NCBI GenBank assembly: GCA_016716535.1
Contig: JADJWD010000004.1
Span: 186,001 to 250,000, forward strand
Direction: 5' to 3'
DNA: 64,000 nucleotides
Source of the DNA: Betaproteobacteria bacterium
Lineage (GTDB): Bacteria; Pseudomonadota; Gammaproteobacteria; Burkholderiales; Burkholderiaceae_C
In this document: positions 7,704-16,056 of the stretch, piece by piece
Numbering within the stretch: position 1 is the first letter of the stretch
Layout: each line of letters starts with the position of its first letter
The notes under the pieces: generated by a model
Told to the model about the DNA's origin: nothing
Database searches by the model: none
What the model saw: the letters and a program-made list of their open reading frames with translations, nothing else
Translations under genes and position numbers: made by a program

Positions 7704-9009
7704 TGCGCCCGCCGCCGTGTGCGCCGTCCACGACGTCCGCGACGTGCGCGACGTGCGCGACGTGCGCGACGACGGGCGCGACACCCACGGCGCGCGCCGC
7801 CTGACGCTGGCCGCGCGCGCCGCCTGGACGGCCACCGCCGGCTATCTGCTGATCGCCGCCTTCGCCGCCTGGACGCTCGCCGGCTGCGGCGGCGTCGATT
7901 CCGGCGGCACCGGTGCCGTGCCCGAGAGCGTGGCGATGGGGCCGGTCAGCGGGTTCGGCTCGGTCATCGTCGCCGGCATCCATCACGACGACGGCGGCGC
8001 CGAGATCGTCGACGACGACGACCAGCCGCTCGGCGCCCAGGCGCTGAAGCTCGGCACGATGACGCGCATCGAGGGCTCGGCCGTCGTCGCCCGCGGCACG
8101 CGGCGCACCTCCGTCGCCCGCCGCGTGCGTGTCGTCGAGCAGGTGGTCGGGCCGGTGGACGGCGTCGACGCCGCCGCCGGCACGCTCGTCGTGCTCGGCC
8201 AGCCGGTCGTGCTGACGCCGACCACCGTGCTCGATGCGCAGCTCGGCGGGCTGGCCGCGCTGCGGCCGGGCGACGTGCTGGCGGTGCACGGCCAGCTCGA
8301 TGTCGCCGCCGGCCGCGTCGTCGCGACGCGCCTCGAGCCGCGGCCGCTGGCCGGCGCCTACGTGCTGCGCGCGCCGGTGGTCTCGTATGCCCGCGCCGCG
8401 CGCCGCGTCGTGCTCGGCGGCGTCGAGATCGACCTCGCCGGCCTCGCCGAGGCGGACCTGCCGGCAGCGCTGCCGCCCGGCGCGCTGGCGCGCGCCCGGC
8501 TGGCGGTGCCGGCGCCCGGCGCCGGCACGCCGTGGCGGGCGACGGCGCTGCGTGCCGACACGCCGCGCCTGGCCGACGGCGAGCACGTCGAGATCGAAGG
8601 GCGCATCACGGCGTTCACGTCGCCGCAGGCGTTCAGCGTCGACGGCGTGCCGGTCGATGCCGGCGGCGCGCGGTTCGAGGGCGGCACCGCCGGCGTCGTG
8701 CTCGGCGCGCGCGTCGAGGTCGAGGGCCGTGCCGTCGGCGGCACGCTCGTCGCGAGCGGGGTGGAGCTCGAGTCCGACGACGATGCCGCGGCAGGCGGCC
8801 GCTTCGAGCTGGAAGGGCGCATCAGCGCCGTCGATGCCGCCGCGCTCACCTTCGTCGTGCGCGGCATCACCGTCAGCCATGCCGGCGCGCCGCTGTTCGA
8901 AGGCGGCACGGCCGCCGACCTGGTGCCGGGGCGCACGGTGGCGGTGAAGGGCGTGCTGTCGGCCGACCGCACGCAGCTCGCGGCCACGCGCATCCACATC
9001 GAGCGCTGA
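7681..9009 (+). CDS. DUF5666 domain lipoprotein
   Basis: This 442-residue protein has a long N-terminal tail with four D-V-R repeats, then a hydrophobic segment ending in a lipobox (LAGC, Cys 69), so it is probably a lipoprotein after export. The mature part consists of repeated small beta-rich units of the DUF5666 type (VAMGPVSGFGSVIVAGIH, VVGPVDGVDAAAGTLVVLGQ, VEIEGRITAFTSPQAFSVDG, FELEGRISAVDAAALTFVVR), OB-like modules with the motif G-x-V/I-x-x-V/I-D. Molecular function is unknown. The ATG at 7681 lies inside the preceding DUF6502 gene. The following gene starts two bases after its stop, so it belongs to the multihaem operon. Confidence 0.8.
   Translation: MPTLQEPDAPAAVCAVHDVRDVRDVRDVRDDGRDTHGARRLTLAARAAWTATAGYLLIAAFAAWTLAGCGGVDSGGTGAVPESVAMGPVSGFGSVIVAGIHHDDGGAEIVDDDDQPLGAQALKLGTMTRIEGSAVVARGTRRTSVARRVRVVEQVVGPVDGVDAAAGTLVVLGQPVVLTPTTVLDAQLGGLAALRPGDVLAVHGQLDVAAGRVVATRLEPRPLAGAYVLRAPVVSYARAARRVVLGGVEIDLAGLAEADLPAALPPGALARARLAVPAPGAGTPWRATALRADTPRLADGEHVEIEGRITAFTSPQAFSVDGVPVDAGGARFEGGTAGVVLGARVEVEGRAVGGTLVASGVELESDDDAAAGGRFELEGRISAVDAAALTFVVRGITVSHAGAPLFEGGTAADLVPGRTVAVKGVLSADRTQLAATRIHIER
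7732..7767 (+). repeat. Four tandem 9-bp units in the DUF5666 gene
   Basis: Four copies of GACGTGCGC (the first with one change) encode Asp-Val-Arg repeats in the cytoplasmic N-terminal tail of the DUF5666 lipoprotein. The 9-bp unit keeps the frame, so copy number changes would only alter tail length. Confidence 0.75.
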
Positions 9010-9011
9010 CG

Positions 9012-10055
9012 ATGGGGCAGATGCTCGAACCCTGGGCCGGGCGGACCGACGCGCCGGCCGACGACGTGGCGGCGACGCCGGGCCCGGCGACCTGGCCCTC
9101 GGCGGCGCGCGCGGCGATGCCGTCGACGGCGCCCTCGATGGCGCGCGCGGCGACGCCGTTGCCGCCCGCACCGGGGCCGTCATCGGCGCCCTCGCCGGCG
9201 CGGCGGTCGGCCCCGCGCCCCTGGCTGCGCGACCTGTGGCTCGTCGTCGTGCTGGCCGGCCTGGTGGCCCTCGCCTGGCAGATTGGCGAGCGCGGCTGGG
9301 TGCGGCCGCAGGAGCGGCTCGGCTACTGGCTCGGGGTCGCCGGCGCGTCGATGATGGCGCTGCTGTTCCTGTACCCGCTGCGCAAGTACGTCGGTTGGAT
9401 GCGGCGCGCCGGCCCGGTGAAGGGCTGGTTCTGGTTCCACCTCGTGATGGGGGTGGCCGGGCCGTGGCTGATCCTCGTGCACGCGGGCTTCCGCACCGGT
9501 TCGCTGAATGCCGCGGTGGCGCTGTACAGCATGGCCATCGTCGTGGCCAGCGGCGTCGTCGGGCGGTTCCTGTTCGTTCGCCTGTCCAGCCGCGTCGAAG
9601 AGGCGCTGGCCGCGCTGGCCGCGGTGCACCGTCTCCTCGGCTGGAGCGAAGGCGCTCCGGCGCCCTCGGCGCTGCACTTCGCCGGCGCGCTCGACGAGCG
9701 GCTGCGCGCGTTCGAGGCGCGTGAACTGGCCGGCGCGCCGCGGCGCGCGCGCGACCTGCGCCAGGTGCTGCTGCTGCCGATGCAGCGTCGCTTCGTGCTG
9801 GCGCGCGGCCGGCGCGAGCTGCAGCGGGCGCTGGCGGCGCGGGCAGCGGCCGGCGGCCGGCGCGCCGACGACCCGGCGCGCCGCCGCCGCCGCGCCGAGC
9901 GCCTGCTCGAGGGCCACGTCGACGCGGTCGTGCGCGTCGCGCGGCAGCGGGCCTTCGCGCGCGTGTTCGCGCTTTGGCACGTCGCGCACCTGCCGTTCAT
10001 CTTCCTGCTCGTGATCAGCGCCCTCGTGCACGTGGTCGCGGTGCATGCCTACTGA
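9012..10055 (+). CDS. Integral membrane protein, probable cytochrome b-like electron carrier
   Basis: This 347-residue protein has an Ala/Pro-rich N-terminal tail and about five hydrophobic helices: DLWLVVVLAGLVALAW, LGYWLGVAGASMMALLFLYPL, FWFHLVMGVAGPWLILVHAGF, AVALYSMAIVVASGVVGRFLF and a C-terminal ALWHVAHLPFIFLLVISALV. A long basic cytoplasmic loop follows the fourth helix. Histidines inside or at the ends of helices (FH, VHAG, WHVAH, VHVVAVH) resemble haem b ligands of cytochrome b561/ferric-reductase-like proteins. It starts two bases after the DUF5666 stop, and its TGA overlaps the ATG of the 24-haem cytochrome. I infer that it passes quinol or NAD(P)H electrons across the inner membrane to the periplasmic cytochromes. 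The haem assignment is inference. Confidence 0.7.
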   Translation: MGQMLEPWAGRTDAPADDVAATPGPATWPSAARAAMPSTAPSMARAATPLPPAPGPSSAPSPARRSAPRPWLRDLWLVVVLAGLVALAWQIGERGWVRPQERLGYWLGVAGASMMALLFLYPLRKYVGWMRRAGPVKGWFWFHLVMGVAGPWLILVHAGFRTGSLNAAVALYSMAIVVASGVVGRFLFVRLSSRVEEALAALAAVHRLLGWSEGAPAPSALHFAGALDERLRAFEARELAGAPRRARDLRQVLLLPMQRRFVLARGRRELQRALAARAAAGGRRADDPARRRRRAERLLEGHVDAVVRVARQRAFARVFALWHVAHLPFIFLLVISALVHVVAVHAY

Positions 10056-12034
10056 TGGGCGGCGCCGGGTGGCTGGTGGCGCTGGCGATCGCCGTGGCGC
10101 AGGCCTTCCCGCGCGCCTTCCGGCGCGCCATCGCGCCCGCCGTGCTGCGTGCATGGGCGTGGCGGCCGTTGCTCGTGCTCGTGCTCGCGCTCGCCGTGGC
10201 CGCGGCCGGCGGCGCGGTGCGCGCGCAGAGCCTCGAGTCGGTGCTGCGCCCGGGCGACGTGATCGCCGGCCACGCGAAGTGGGAGGACGATTGCGGCCAG
10301 TGCCATGTGCGCTTCGACCGCGCTGCCCAGGATGGGCTGTGCATGGCCTGCCACAAGGACGTGGGCGCCGACATGCGTGAGCGCCGCGGCTACCACGGCC
10401 GCCTGCGCGCGGGCGCCGCCTGCCGCAGCTGCCACACCGACCACCGCGGCCGCAACGCGCGCATCGTGCAGCTCGACCGCGCGACGTTCGACCACGCCGC
10501 CACCGACTGGCCGCTGCGCGGCCGCCACGCCAAGGCCGAATGCGCCGCGTGCCACCGGCCCGGCCGCAAGTGGCGCGAGGCGGACACCGACTGCCGGACC
10601 TGCCACCACAAGGACGACGTGCACCGCGGCGGCCTCGGCACGGCCTGCGCCGACTGCCACGGCGAAGACACCTGGAAGAACGCGAAGTTCGACCACGGCA
10701 AGACGCGCTTCGCGCTGGCCGGCGAACACGCCGCGGCGCGCTGCGACGCCTGCCACCGCGACGGCCGCTTCAAGGACACGCCGCGCGCCTGCACGACCTG
10801 CCACCGCGACGACGACCGCCGCGCGCACGCCGGCCGCTTCGGCGAGCGCTGCGAGTCGTGCCACGACGCGCGCGCCTGGAAGCCGGCGGCCTTCGCGCAC
10901 GACGCGGTGACGCGCTTCGCGCTGCGCGGCCGGCACCGCCAGGCGCGCTGCGCCGACTGCCACGGCGCGCCGGCGGCCGGCAGCGCCGCCGGCACCTTTG
11001 CGCTCGGCCGCGACAAGCCCGGCAGCGCCTGCATCGACTGCCACCGCAAGGACGACCGGCACGAGGGCCGCCTCGGCGCCGACTGCGGCGCCTGCCACAC
11101 CGAGGCGCGTTGGCAGGAGCGCGGCCGCTTCGACCACGACCGCACGGACTTCGCGCTGCGCGGCCGGCATCGCGACGCGCGCTGCGAGTCGTGCCACAGG
11201 AGCGCGCCACCGGGCCTGCAGCCGGGCGCGCCGCCGCCCCGGCTGCCGCGCGACTGCGTCGGCTGCCACCGCGGCGAAGACCGCCACGAGGGCACGCTCG
11301 GCGTCGATTGCGCCGCCTGCCACGGCGAGCGCGACTGGAAGAGCGCGCCGAAGTTCGACCACGCGAAGACCCGCTTCCCGTTGCGCGATGCCCACGCCGC
11401 GCCGGGCCTGGCCTGCAAGAGCTGCCATGCCGACGCCAGGCGCCTGCGCGGCACCGCCACCGACTGCGTGGCCTGCCACCGCGCGAACGACCGGCACGAG
11501 GGCCAGCTCGGCGCACGCTGCGCGAGCTGCCACGACGAGCGCAGCTGGAAGGTGCCGACGTTCGACCACGCGCGCACGCGCTACGTGCTCGTCGGGGCGC
11601 ACCTGCGCACGCCGTGCCGCGACTGCCACGCGACGCCGCGCTTTCGCGACGCGCCGCGCGAGTGCATCGCCTGCCACCGCAAGGACGACCGCCACGCGGC
11701 GCGCCTGGGCACCGACTGCGCGGGCTGCCACAACACGCGCCACTGGGGCCTGGGCAGCTTCGACCACACGCGGCGCACGCCATTCGTGCTCGACGGCGCG
11801 CATGCGCCCCTGGCCTGCGAGCGCTGCCACGCCGCGCCGGCGCCGGCGGGGCGCGCGACGGCGGCGCTCGGCACGTCGTGCGTGTCGTGCCATCGGCGCG
11901 ACGACGTGCACGACGGCGCCTTCGGCGGCGCCTGCGAACAGTGCCACGTCAGCGCCCGCTGGAAGACCGTGCGACCGCGCGGCAGCCGTGCCGGCGCCGT
12001 CGACGGGCCGGCCGACAACGGGAGGCGACCATGA
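10055..12034 (+). CDS. Periplasmic multihaem c-type cytochrome, 24 CxxCH motifs
   Basis: This 659-residue protein has an N-terminal signal/anchor helix (PLLVLVLALAVAAAGGAVRAQS) and then 24 CxxCH haem-binding motifs by my count, about one per 25 residues. The repeating unit reads roughly DC-x2-CH-x3-W-x4-FDH-x-x-TRF-x-L-x-G-x-H-x-x-CxxCH-x9-CxxCHR-x-DDRH, so it looks like tandem duplication of a two- to three-haem module whose extra His residues (FDH, GRH, DRH) could be distal ligands. It needs the Ccm maturation system and would act as a long periplasmic or outer-membrane-spanning electron wire. The start ATG overlaps the upstream TGA (TGATG), and its own stop overlaps the next ATG (ATGA). 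Strict coupling implies a fixed complex with its neighbours. Confidence 0.9.
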   Translation: MGGAGWLVALAIAVAQAFPRAFRRAIAPAVLRAWAWRPLLVLVLALAVAAAGGAVRAQSLESVLRPGDVIAGHAKWEDDCGQCHVRFDRAAQDGLCMACHKDVGADMRERRGYHGRLRAGAACRSCHTDHRGRNARIVQLDRATFDHAATDWPLRGRHAKAECAACHRPGRKWREADTDCRTCHHKDDVHRGGLGTACADCHGEDTWKNAKFDHGKTRFALAGEHAAARCDACHRDGRFKDTPRACTTCHRDDDRRAHAGRFGERCESCHDARAWKPAAFAHDAVTRFALRGRHRQARCADCHGAPAAGSAAGTFALGRDKPGSACIDCHRKDDRHEGRLGADCGACHTEARWQERGRFDHDRTDFALRGRHRDARCESCHRSAPPGLQPGAPPPRLPRDCVGCHRGEDRHEGTLGVDCAACHGERDWKSAPKFDHAKTRFPLRDAHAAPGLACKSCHADARRLRGTATDCVACHRANDRHEGQLGARCASCHDERSWKVPTFDHARTRYVLVGAHLRTPCRDCHATPRFRDAPRECIACHRKDDRHAARLGTDCAGCHNTRHWGLGSFDHTRRTPFVLDGAHAPLACERCHAAPAPAGRATAALGTSCVSCHRRDDVHDGAFGGACEQCHVSARWKTVRPRGSRAGAVDGPADNGRRP

Positions 12035-13548
12035 AGCGAGGGAAGAGGGGACCGGCCGCGTCGTCGGCGGCGACGGCCACGGCGGCGGCGATGGCCAGGG
12101 CGGCGGCGGCGACGTCGACGCCGACACCGATGGCGGCGGCCGCGGCGGCCGCGAAGCCGCCGCCGCAGCCGCGGCGGCACGCCGGCGGGCGCCCGCTGCA
12201 GCGGTGGCTGCTGTTGCCGCTGCTGCTGCCGCTGCTGCTGTTCGTCGTGCTGGCCGGCGCGGGCGGCGCGGCGCACGCGCAGGCGGCGCGGCCCGGCGTG
12301 CCGCAGAGCGCCGACTTCGACCACCTGCGCACCGGATTCGCGCTCGTCGACCGGCACGCGCAGGCGCGTTGCGAGAGCTGCCACCAGAACGGCATCTTCC
12401 AGGGCACGCCGCGCGACTGCGCCTCGTGCCATCGCGCCGGCATGCGGCTGGCGCGCGGCAACGCCGTGATGCCGGTGCGGCACGTGCCGACGCTGCAGCC
12501 GTGCGACCAGTGCCACCACACGCGCACCTTCGCCGGCGCGCGCTTCAGCCATGCCGGCGTCGCGCCGGGCCAGTGCCTGACCTGCCACAACCACGCCATC
12601 GCCCCGGGCAAGCCGGCGGCGCATGTCCCCACCGTCGCTTCGTGCGAGACCTGCCACCGCTCGACGAGCACCTGGCTGGCGGTCAGCGGCGGGCACACCG
12701 CCGCCAACGCGGTGGGCACCGGCACCTGCGACGGCTGCCACAACGGCGTCGGCGCGCGCGGCCGGCACCCGGCGCACATCCCGGTGCCCGCCGGTGCGGC
12801 CCGCTGCGACAGCTGCCACCGCTCGCAGGCGAGCTTCACGGTCGCGGTGCGCATGGACCATGCGGCGGTCGCCACGGCCGCCTGCGCCGGCTGCCACAAC
12901 GGCGTCGCGGCCACCGGCCGCCCGCCCGCGCACGTGGCCACCACCGCCGGCTGCGACAGCTGCCATCGCACGACCGTCAACTGGAGCAGCGTCAGCGGCG
13001 CGCACACCGCCGCCAACGCGGTGGGCACCGGCAGCTGCGACACCTGCCACAACGGCACCGCCGCGAAAGGCAAACACGCCGGCCACGTGCCGGTGGCCGC
13101 CGGCGCCGCGCGCTGCGACGGCTGTCACCGCTCGCAGACGTCGTTCACGAGCGCGGTGACGATGAATCACGCCGCCGTCGCCACCGCCGAGTGCCGCGCC
13201 TGCCACAACGGCCAGTACCTCGCCGAAGGCACCACCGGCGCGCTGGCGAAGCCGGCCAACCACATCCCCGAGGCGCAACTGCTCGGCGGCGCGCTGCTCG
13301 ACTGCAAGGCCTGCCACACCAGCACCGTGAGCTGGCCGACGCAGCGCATGAATCACAACGGCAGCCAGGGCAACGGCGCCGGCTGGTGCAAGTCGTGCCA
13401 CGACAGCGCCACGCGCTATGGCGGCCCGATGGAGCGCAAGGCGCTGCGCCACGAGGCCGGCTCGGCGGCGGTCGTCACCGACTGCTCGCAATCGGGCTGC
13501 CACCGGCCGCTCGGCACCAAGGGTGCGGCCTACAGCAAATGGGACTGA
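12031..13548 (+). CDS. Multihaem c-type cytochrome, 14 CxxCH plus one Cx4CH
   Basis: This 505-residue protein has an Ala-rich N-terminal extension and a strong signal helix (RWLLLPLLLPLLLFVVLAGAGG, then AHAQ). Fourteen CxxCH motifs follow, and near the C-terminus a CSQSGCH (Cx4CH) that may bind a fifteenth haem, as in some NrfH/OTR-type and multihaem proteins with unusual spacing. The middle is built of repeats of the form C-D-x-CHNG..HPAHIPV..ARCDSCHRSQ..F..A..MDHAAV, quite different from the preceding cytochrome. It overlaps the upstream stop by four bases and the downstream outer-membrane gene by ten. It is probably an outer-membrane-associated or extracellular partner of the 24-haem protein; direction of electron flow cannot be told. 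Confidence 0.9.
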   Translation: MKRGKRGPAASSAATATAAAMARAAAATSTPTPMAAAAAAAKPPPQPRRHAGGRPLQRWLLLPLLLPLLLFVVLAGAGGAAHAQAARPGVPQSADFDHLRTGFALVDRHAQARCESCHQNGIFQGTPRDCASCHRAGMRLARGNAVMPVRHVPTLQPCDQCHHTRTFAGARFSHAGVAPGQCLTCHNHAIAPGKPAAHVPTVASCETCHRSTSTWLAVSGGHTAANAVGTGTCDGCHNGVGARGRHPAHIPVPAGAARCDSCHRSQASFTVAVRMDHAAVATAACAGCHNGVAATGRPPAHVATTAGCDSCHRTTVNWSSVSGAHTAANAVGTGSCDTCHNGTAAKGKHAGHVPVAAGAARCDGCHRSQTSFTSAVTMNHAAVATAECRACHNGQYLAEGTTGALAKPANHIPEAQLLGGALLDCKACHTSTVSWPTQRMNHNGSQGNGAGWCKSCHDSATRYGGPMERKALRHEAGSAAVVTDCSQSGCHRPLGTKGAAYSKWD

Positions 13549-16006
13549 ACGTGGACATCGACGTCGCATCGGGGAGGAAGGCCGCGCGTGGCGTGGCTGC
13601 GGCCGTGCAGGGTTCGACGCTGCGCGTGGCGCTTGGCGTCGCGCTGTGCGCCGCGCTGTGGGCGGCGGCGCCGGCGCCCGTGCAGGCGCAGGTCGTCGAC
13701 CAGGTCGATGCGCGCCGCGACGGGCCGGACACGGTGCTGCAGGTGCGCTTCGCCGAGCAGGTGCAGCTGCAACGCGCCGTCGCCGCCGACGGCGCGGCGC
13801 TGCTGACCGTCTACTACTCGCTCGTCGGGACGACGAACGCGCAGGTGCGCGCGGCGCAGGCGCTGCGCTTGGGGCCGCGCCAGGGCTTGCCGGAGCTGGA
13901 GCTGACCGACGACCCCGAGGCCGATGCGCGCGGCCGGCGGCTCGTCGTGCGCACGCGCGGTCCGACGCGGCTGGCGGTGCGCGCCGGCGCCGGCGGCCGC
14001 ACGCTGGAGATCGTGCTGCACGATTGGCCCGGTGCTGCGGCGGCGCCGGCACCGGCGCCCGCGGCCGTGCCCTTGCCCGTGCCCTTGCCCGGGCCCGGGC
14101 CGGCGCCAACGCCAACGCCAACGCCAACGCGGCACCGCCACCGCCGGCACCGGTGCCCGTGCCGGTGCCCGCACCGACCGCCCCCGCCACATCGGCGCCG
14201 GGCGCCGCCGCCGAGGGCGTGGGGGCGATGTCGCCGGCCGTCGTCGCGGCCACCGCGGCGGCGCTGCTGGACACCGGCCGCCAGGCGCTGGCGCGCGGTG
14301 CGCACGCCGCGGCGCTGGACGCCGCCAACGACGTGCTGGCGCTGCCGCCCAATGCGCACACGCGCGATGCGCTGGAGCTGGCCGGCGTGGCGCGCGCGCG
14401 CCTGGGCGACCCCCGGCGCGCCCGGCTGGAATTCGAGGCCTACCTGCGCCAATACCCCGGCGGCGAGGGCAGCGAGCGGGTGCGCCGCGAGCTGGCGGCG
14501 CTGCCGGCGACGGAGCCGCCACGCACGCCCGCGCCGGGCGCGCCGGGCATTCCCGGCGCGGCGGGTGCCACCGCCGCGGCGACGGCCGCGCCGCGCCCCG
14601 CGGCACCGGCGCTGACGCTCATCACCGGCTCGACGGGGCTGACCTACTTCGGCGGCAACGGCCGCCTGCGCAGCCAGGAGTTCAAGGACTCGCCGGTTGG
14701 CGGCCTGCCGACGACGCCGGGCGAGCCGCTGCTGACGTCCGACCGCACGCGCCAGCTGCTGGGCGACGTCGACTTCGCGTGGCGCCGGCGCGATGCCGAC
14801 CAGGACATGCGCTTCGTGCTGCGCGACGCCTACACGAGCGACCTCGAGCGCAGCGACAAGAGCCGCAATCGCCTGTCGGCGCTGTACTTCGACTACCGCG
14901 CGCTGCCCGGCGGCTGGGGCGTGCGGCTGGGGCGCCAGTCGCCGCAGGGCGGCGGCGTGCTCGGCCGCTTCGACGGCGCCAGCGCGCATGCCAGCGTGCT
15001 GCCCGGCCTCAGGCTGTCGGCGGTGGCCGGCGAGCCGGTGGACCACTTCTTCTCGTCGCGGCGCCGCTTCTTCGGCGGCGCGGTCGACGTCGACGGCCTC
15101 GTGCGCGACCTCGGGCTGGCGCTGTACGGCATCGAGCAGAAGATCGACGCCGAGACCGACCGCCGCGCCGTCGGGCTGGAGGCGCGCTGGTTCAGGCAGG
15201 GCGCGTCGGTCTTCGCGCAGCTCGACCACGACGTGCTGTTCGGCACGATGAACATCGCCACCGTGCAGGGCACCTGGGTGTTCGACGACGGCAGCGTCGT
15301 CAACGTGCTGTACGACCGGCGCGCGCTGCCGCTGCTCGCGCTCGCCAACGCGCTCACCTTCGAGGACCCGGCGCAGCCGGGCGTGCGCTTCGAACGCATC
15401 GCCGACCGGCTGGCGACGACGACGGTGGACGTGCTGCGCGAGCAGGTGCGCGCGACGACGCCGTTCGTCACGCAGGCGCAGCTGGGCCTGACGCGGCCGC
15501 TGGTCAAGGGCTGGCAGCTCGGCGCCAACGTGCAGCTGACGAGCACCGGCGCGATCCCGCCGGTGCCCGGCGTGCCCGGCTTCGAGAACGGGCAGCCGGC
15601 CAGCGGCAACCTGTACGCGCTGAACGTCCAGCTCATCGCCGCCGACTGGCTGTCGGCGCGCGACACGCACGTCTGGTCGGCGACGGTGCTCAACGGCCGC
15701 GCGATCGAGGGCTGGCTGGTCGGCTACAACCACTCGAGCCATTTCGGCCCGGCGTGGCAGCTCGAGCCCTCGCTGCAGCTGTACCGCGACAAGACGCCCG
15801 AAGGCAGCCGCAACGAACGCCTGACGCCGACGCTGCGCCTGACCTGGCGCGGGCTGAAGCCGTGGACCGTGGAGTCGAGCGTGACCTACGAGATCGGCCG
15901 CGCGACGCGGCTCGCCCCCGACCCCACCGACCCGACGCTGACGATCACCACGCGCGAGTCGACGCGGCGGGTGAACTACCTGCTCGGCACGCGCTACGAG
16001 TTCTGA
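13539..16006 (+). CDS. Outer-membrane beta-barrel protein with AMIN-like and TPR-like regions (apparent frameshift)
   Basis: From the ATG at 13539 a signal peptide (LRVALGVALCAALWAAAPAP ending VQAQ) leads into a beta-rich AMIN-like domain (VVDQVDARRDGPDTVLQVRF...LEIVLHDW). A Pro/Ala linker with a CCAACG hexamer repeated four times follows. There the frame must shift (about 14080-14140) to continue as a TPR-like helical region (LDTGRQALARGAHAAALDAA; AYLRQYPGGEGSERVRREL) and a C-terminal barrel of alternating strands ending in LLGTRYEF, a typical terminal Phe. The barrel has many GW-x-V-x-LGRQ-like strands of a large porin. By position it is the porin partner of the two cytochromes. The frameshift sits in low-complexity DNA and is probably a sequencing error; if real, the barrel is not made. 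Confidence 0.75.
14107..14130 (+). repeat. CCAACG hexamer repeated four times
   Basis: Four consecutive CCAACG units encode (PT)n or (AN)n depending on frame, within the proline-rich linker of the outer-membrane protein. The reading frame changes close to this repeat. Hexamer gain or loss alone would not shift frame. Confidence 0.7.
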
Positions 16007-16056
16007 CGGCGCGTGCCGGCGACCAGGAACGGAAGAACGGGGAGGCGACACCGGCG

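Noticed and set aside
10540..12030. Upstream extension of the second cytochrome frame
   Set aside because: It is out of frame with the 24-haem gene and Arg/Pro-rich; the real start is the ATG at 12031 in an ATGA overlap followed by a signal peptide.
10049..12127. 692-residue open frame on the minus strand over the 24-haem cytochrome
   Set aside because: It is a mirror of the CxxCH-coding repeats with low-complexity Ala/Val/Arg composition. The plus strand has 24 haem motifs and coupled neighbours.
10300..13500. CRISPR-like regular repeats in the cytochrome genes
   Set aside because: The periodicity comes from coding repeats of haem-binding modules with divergent codons, not from identical repeats with unique spacers.
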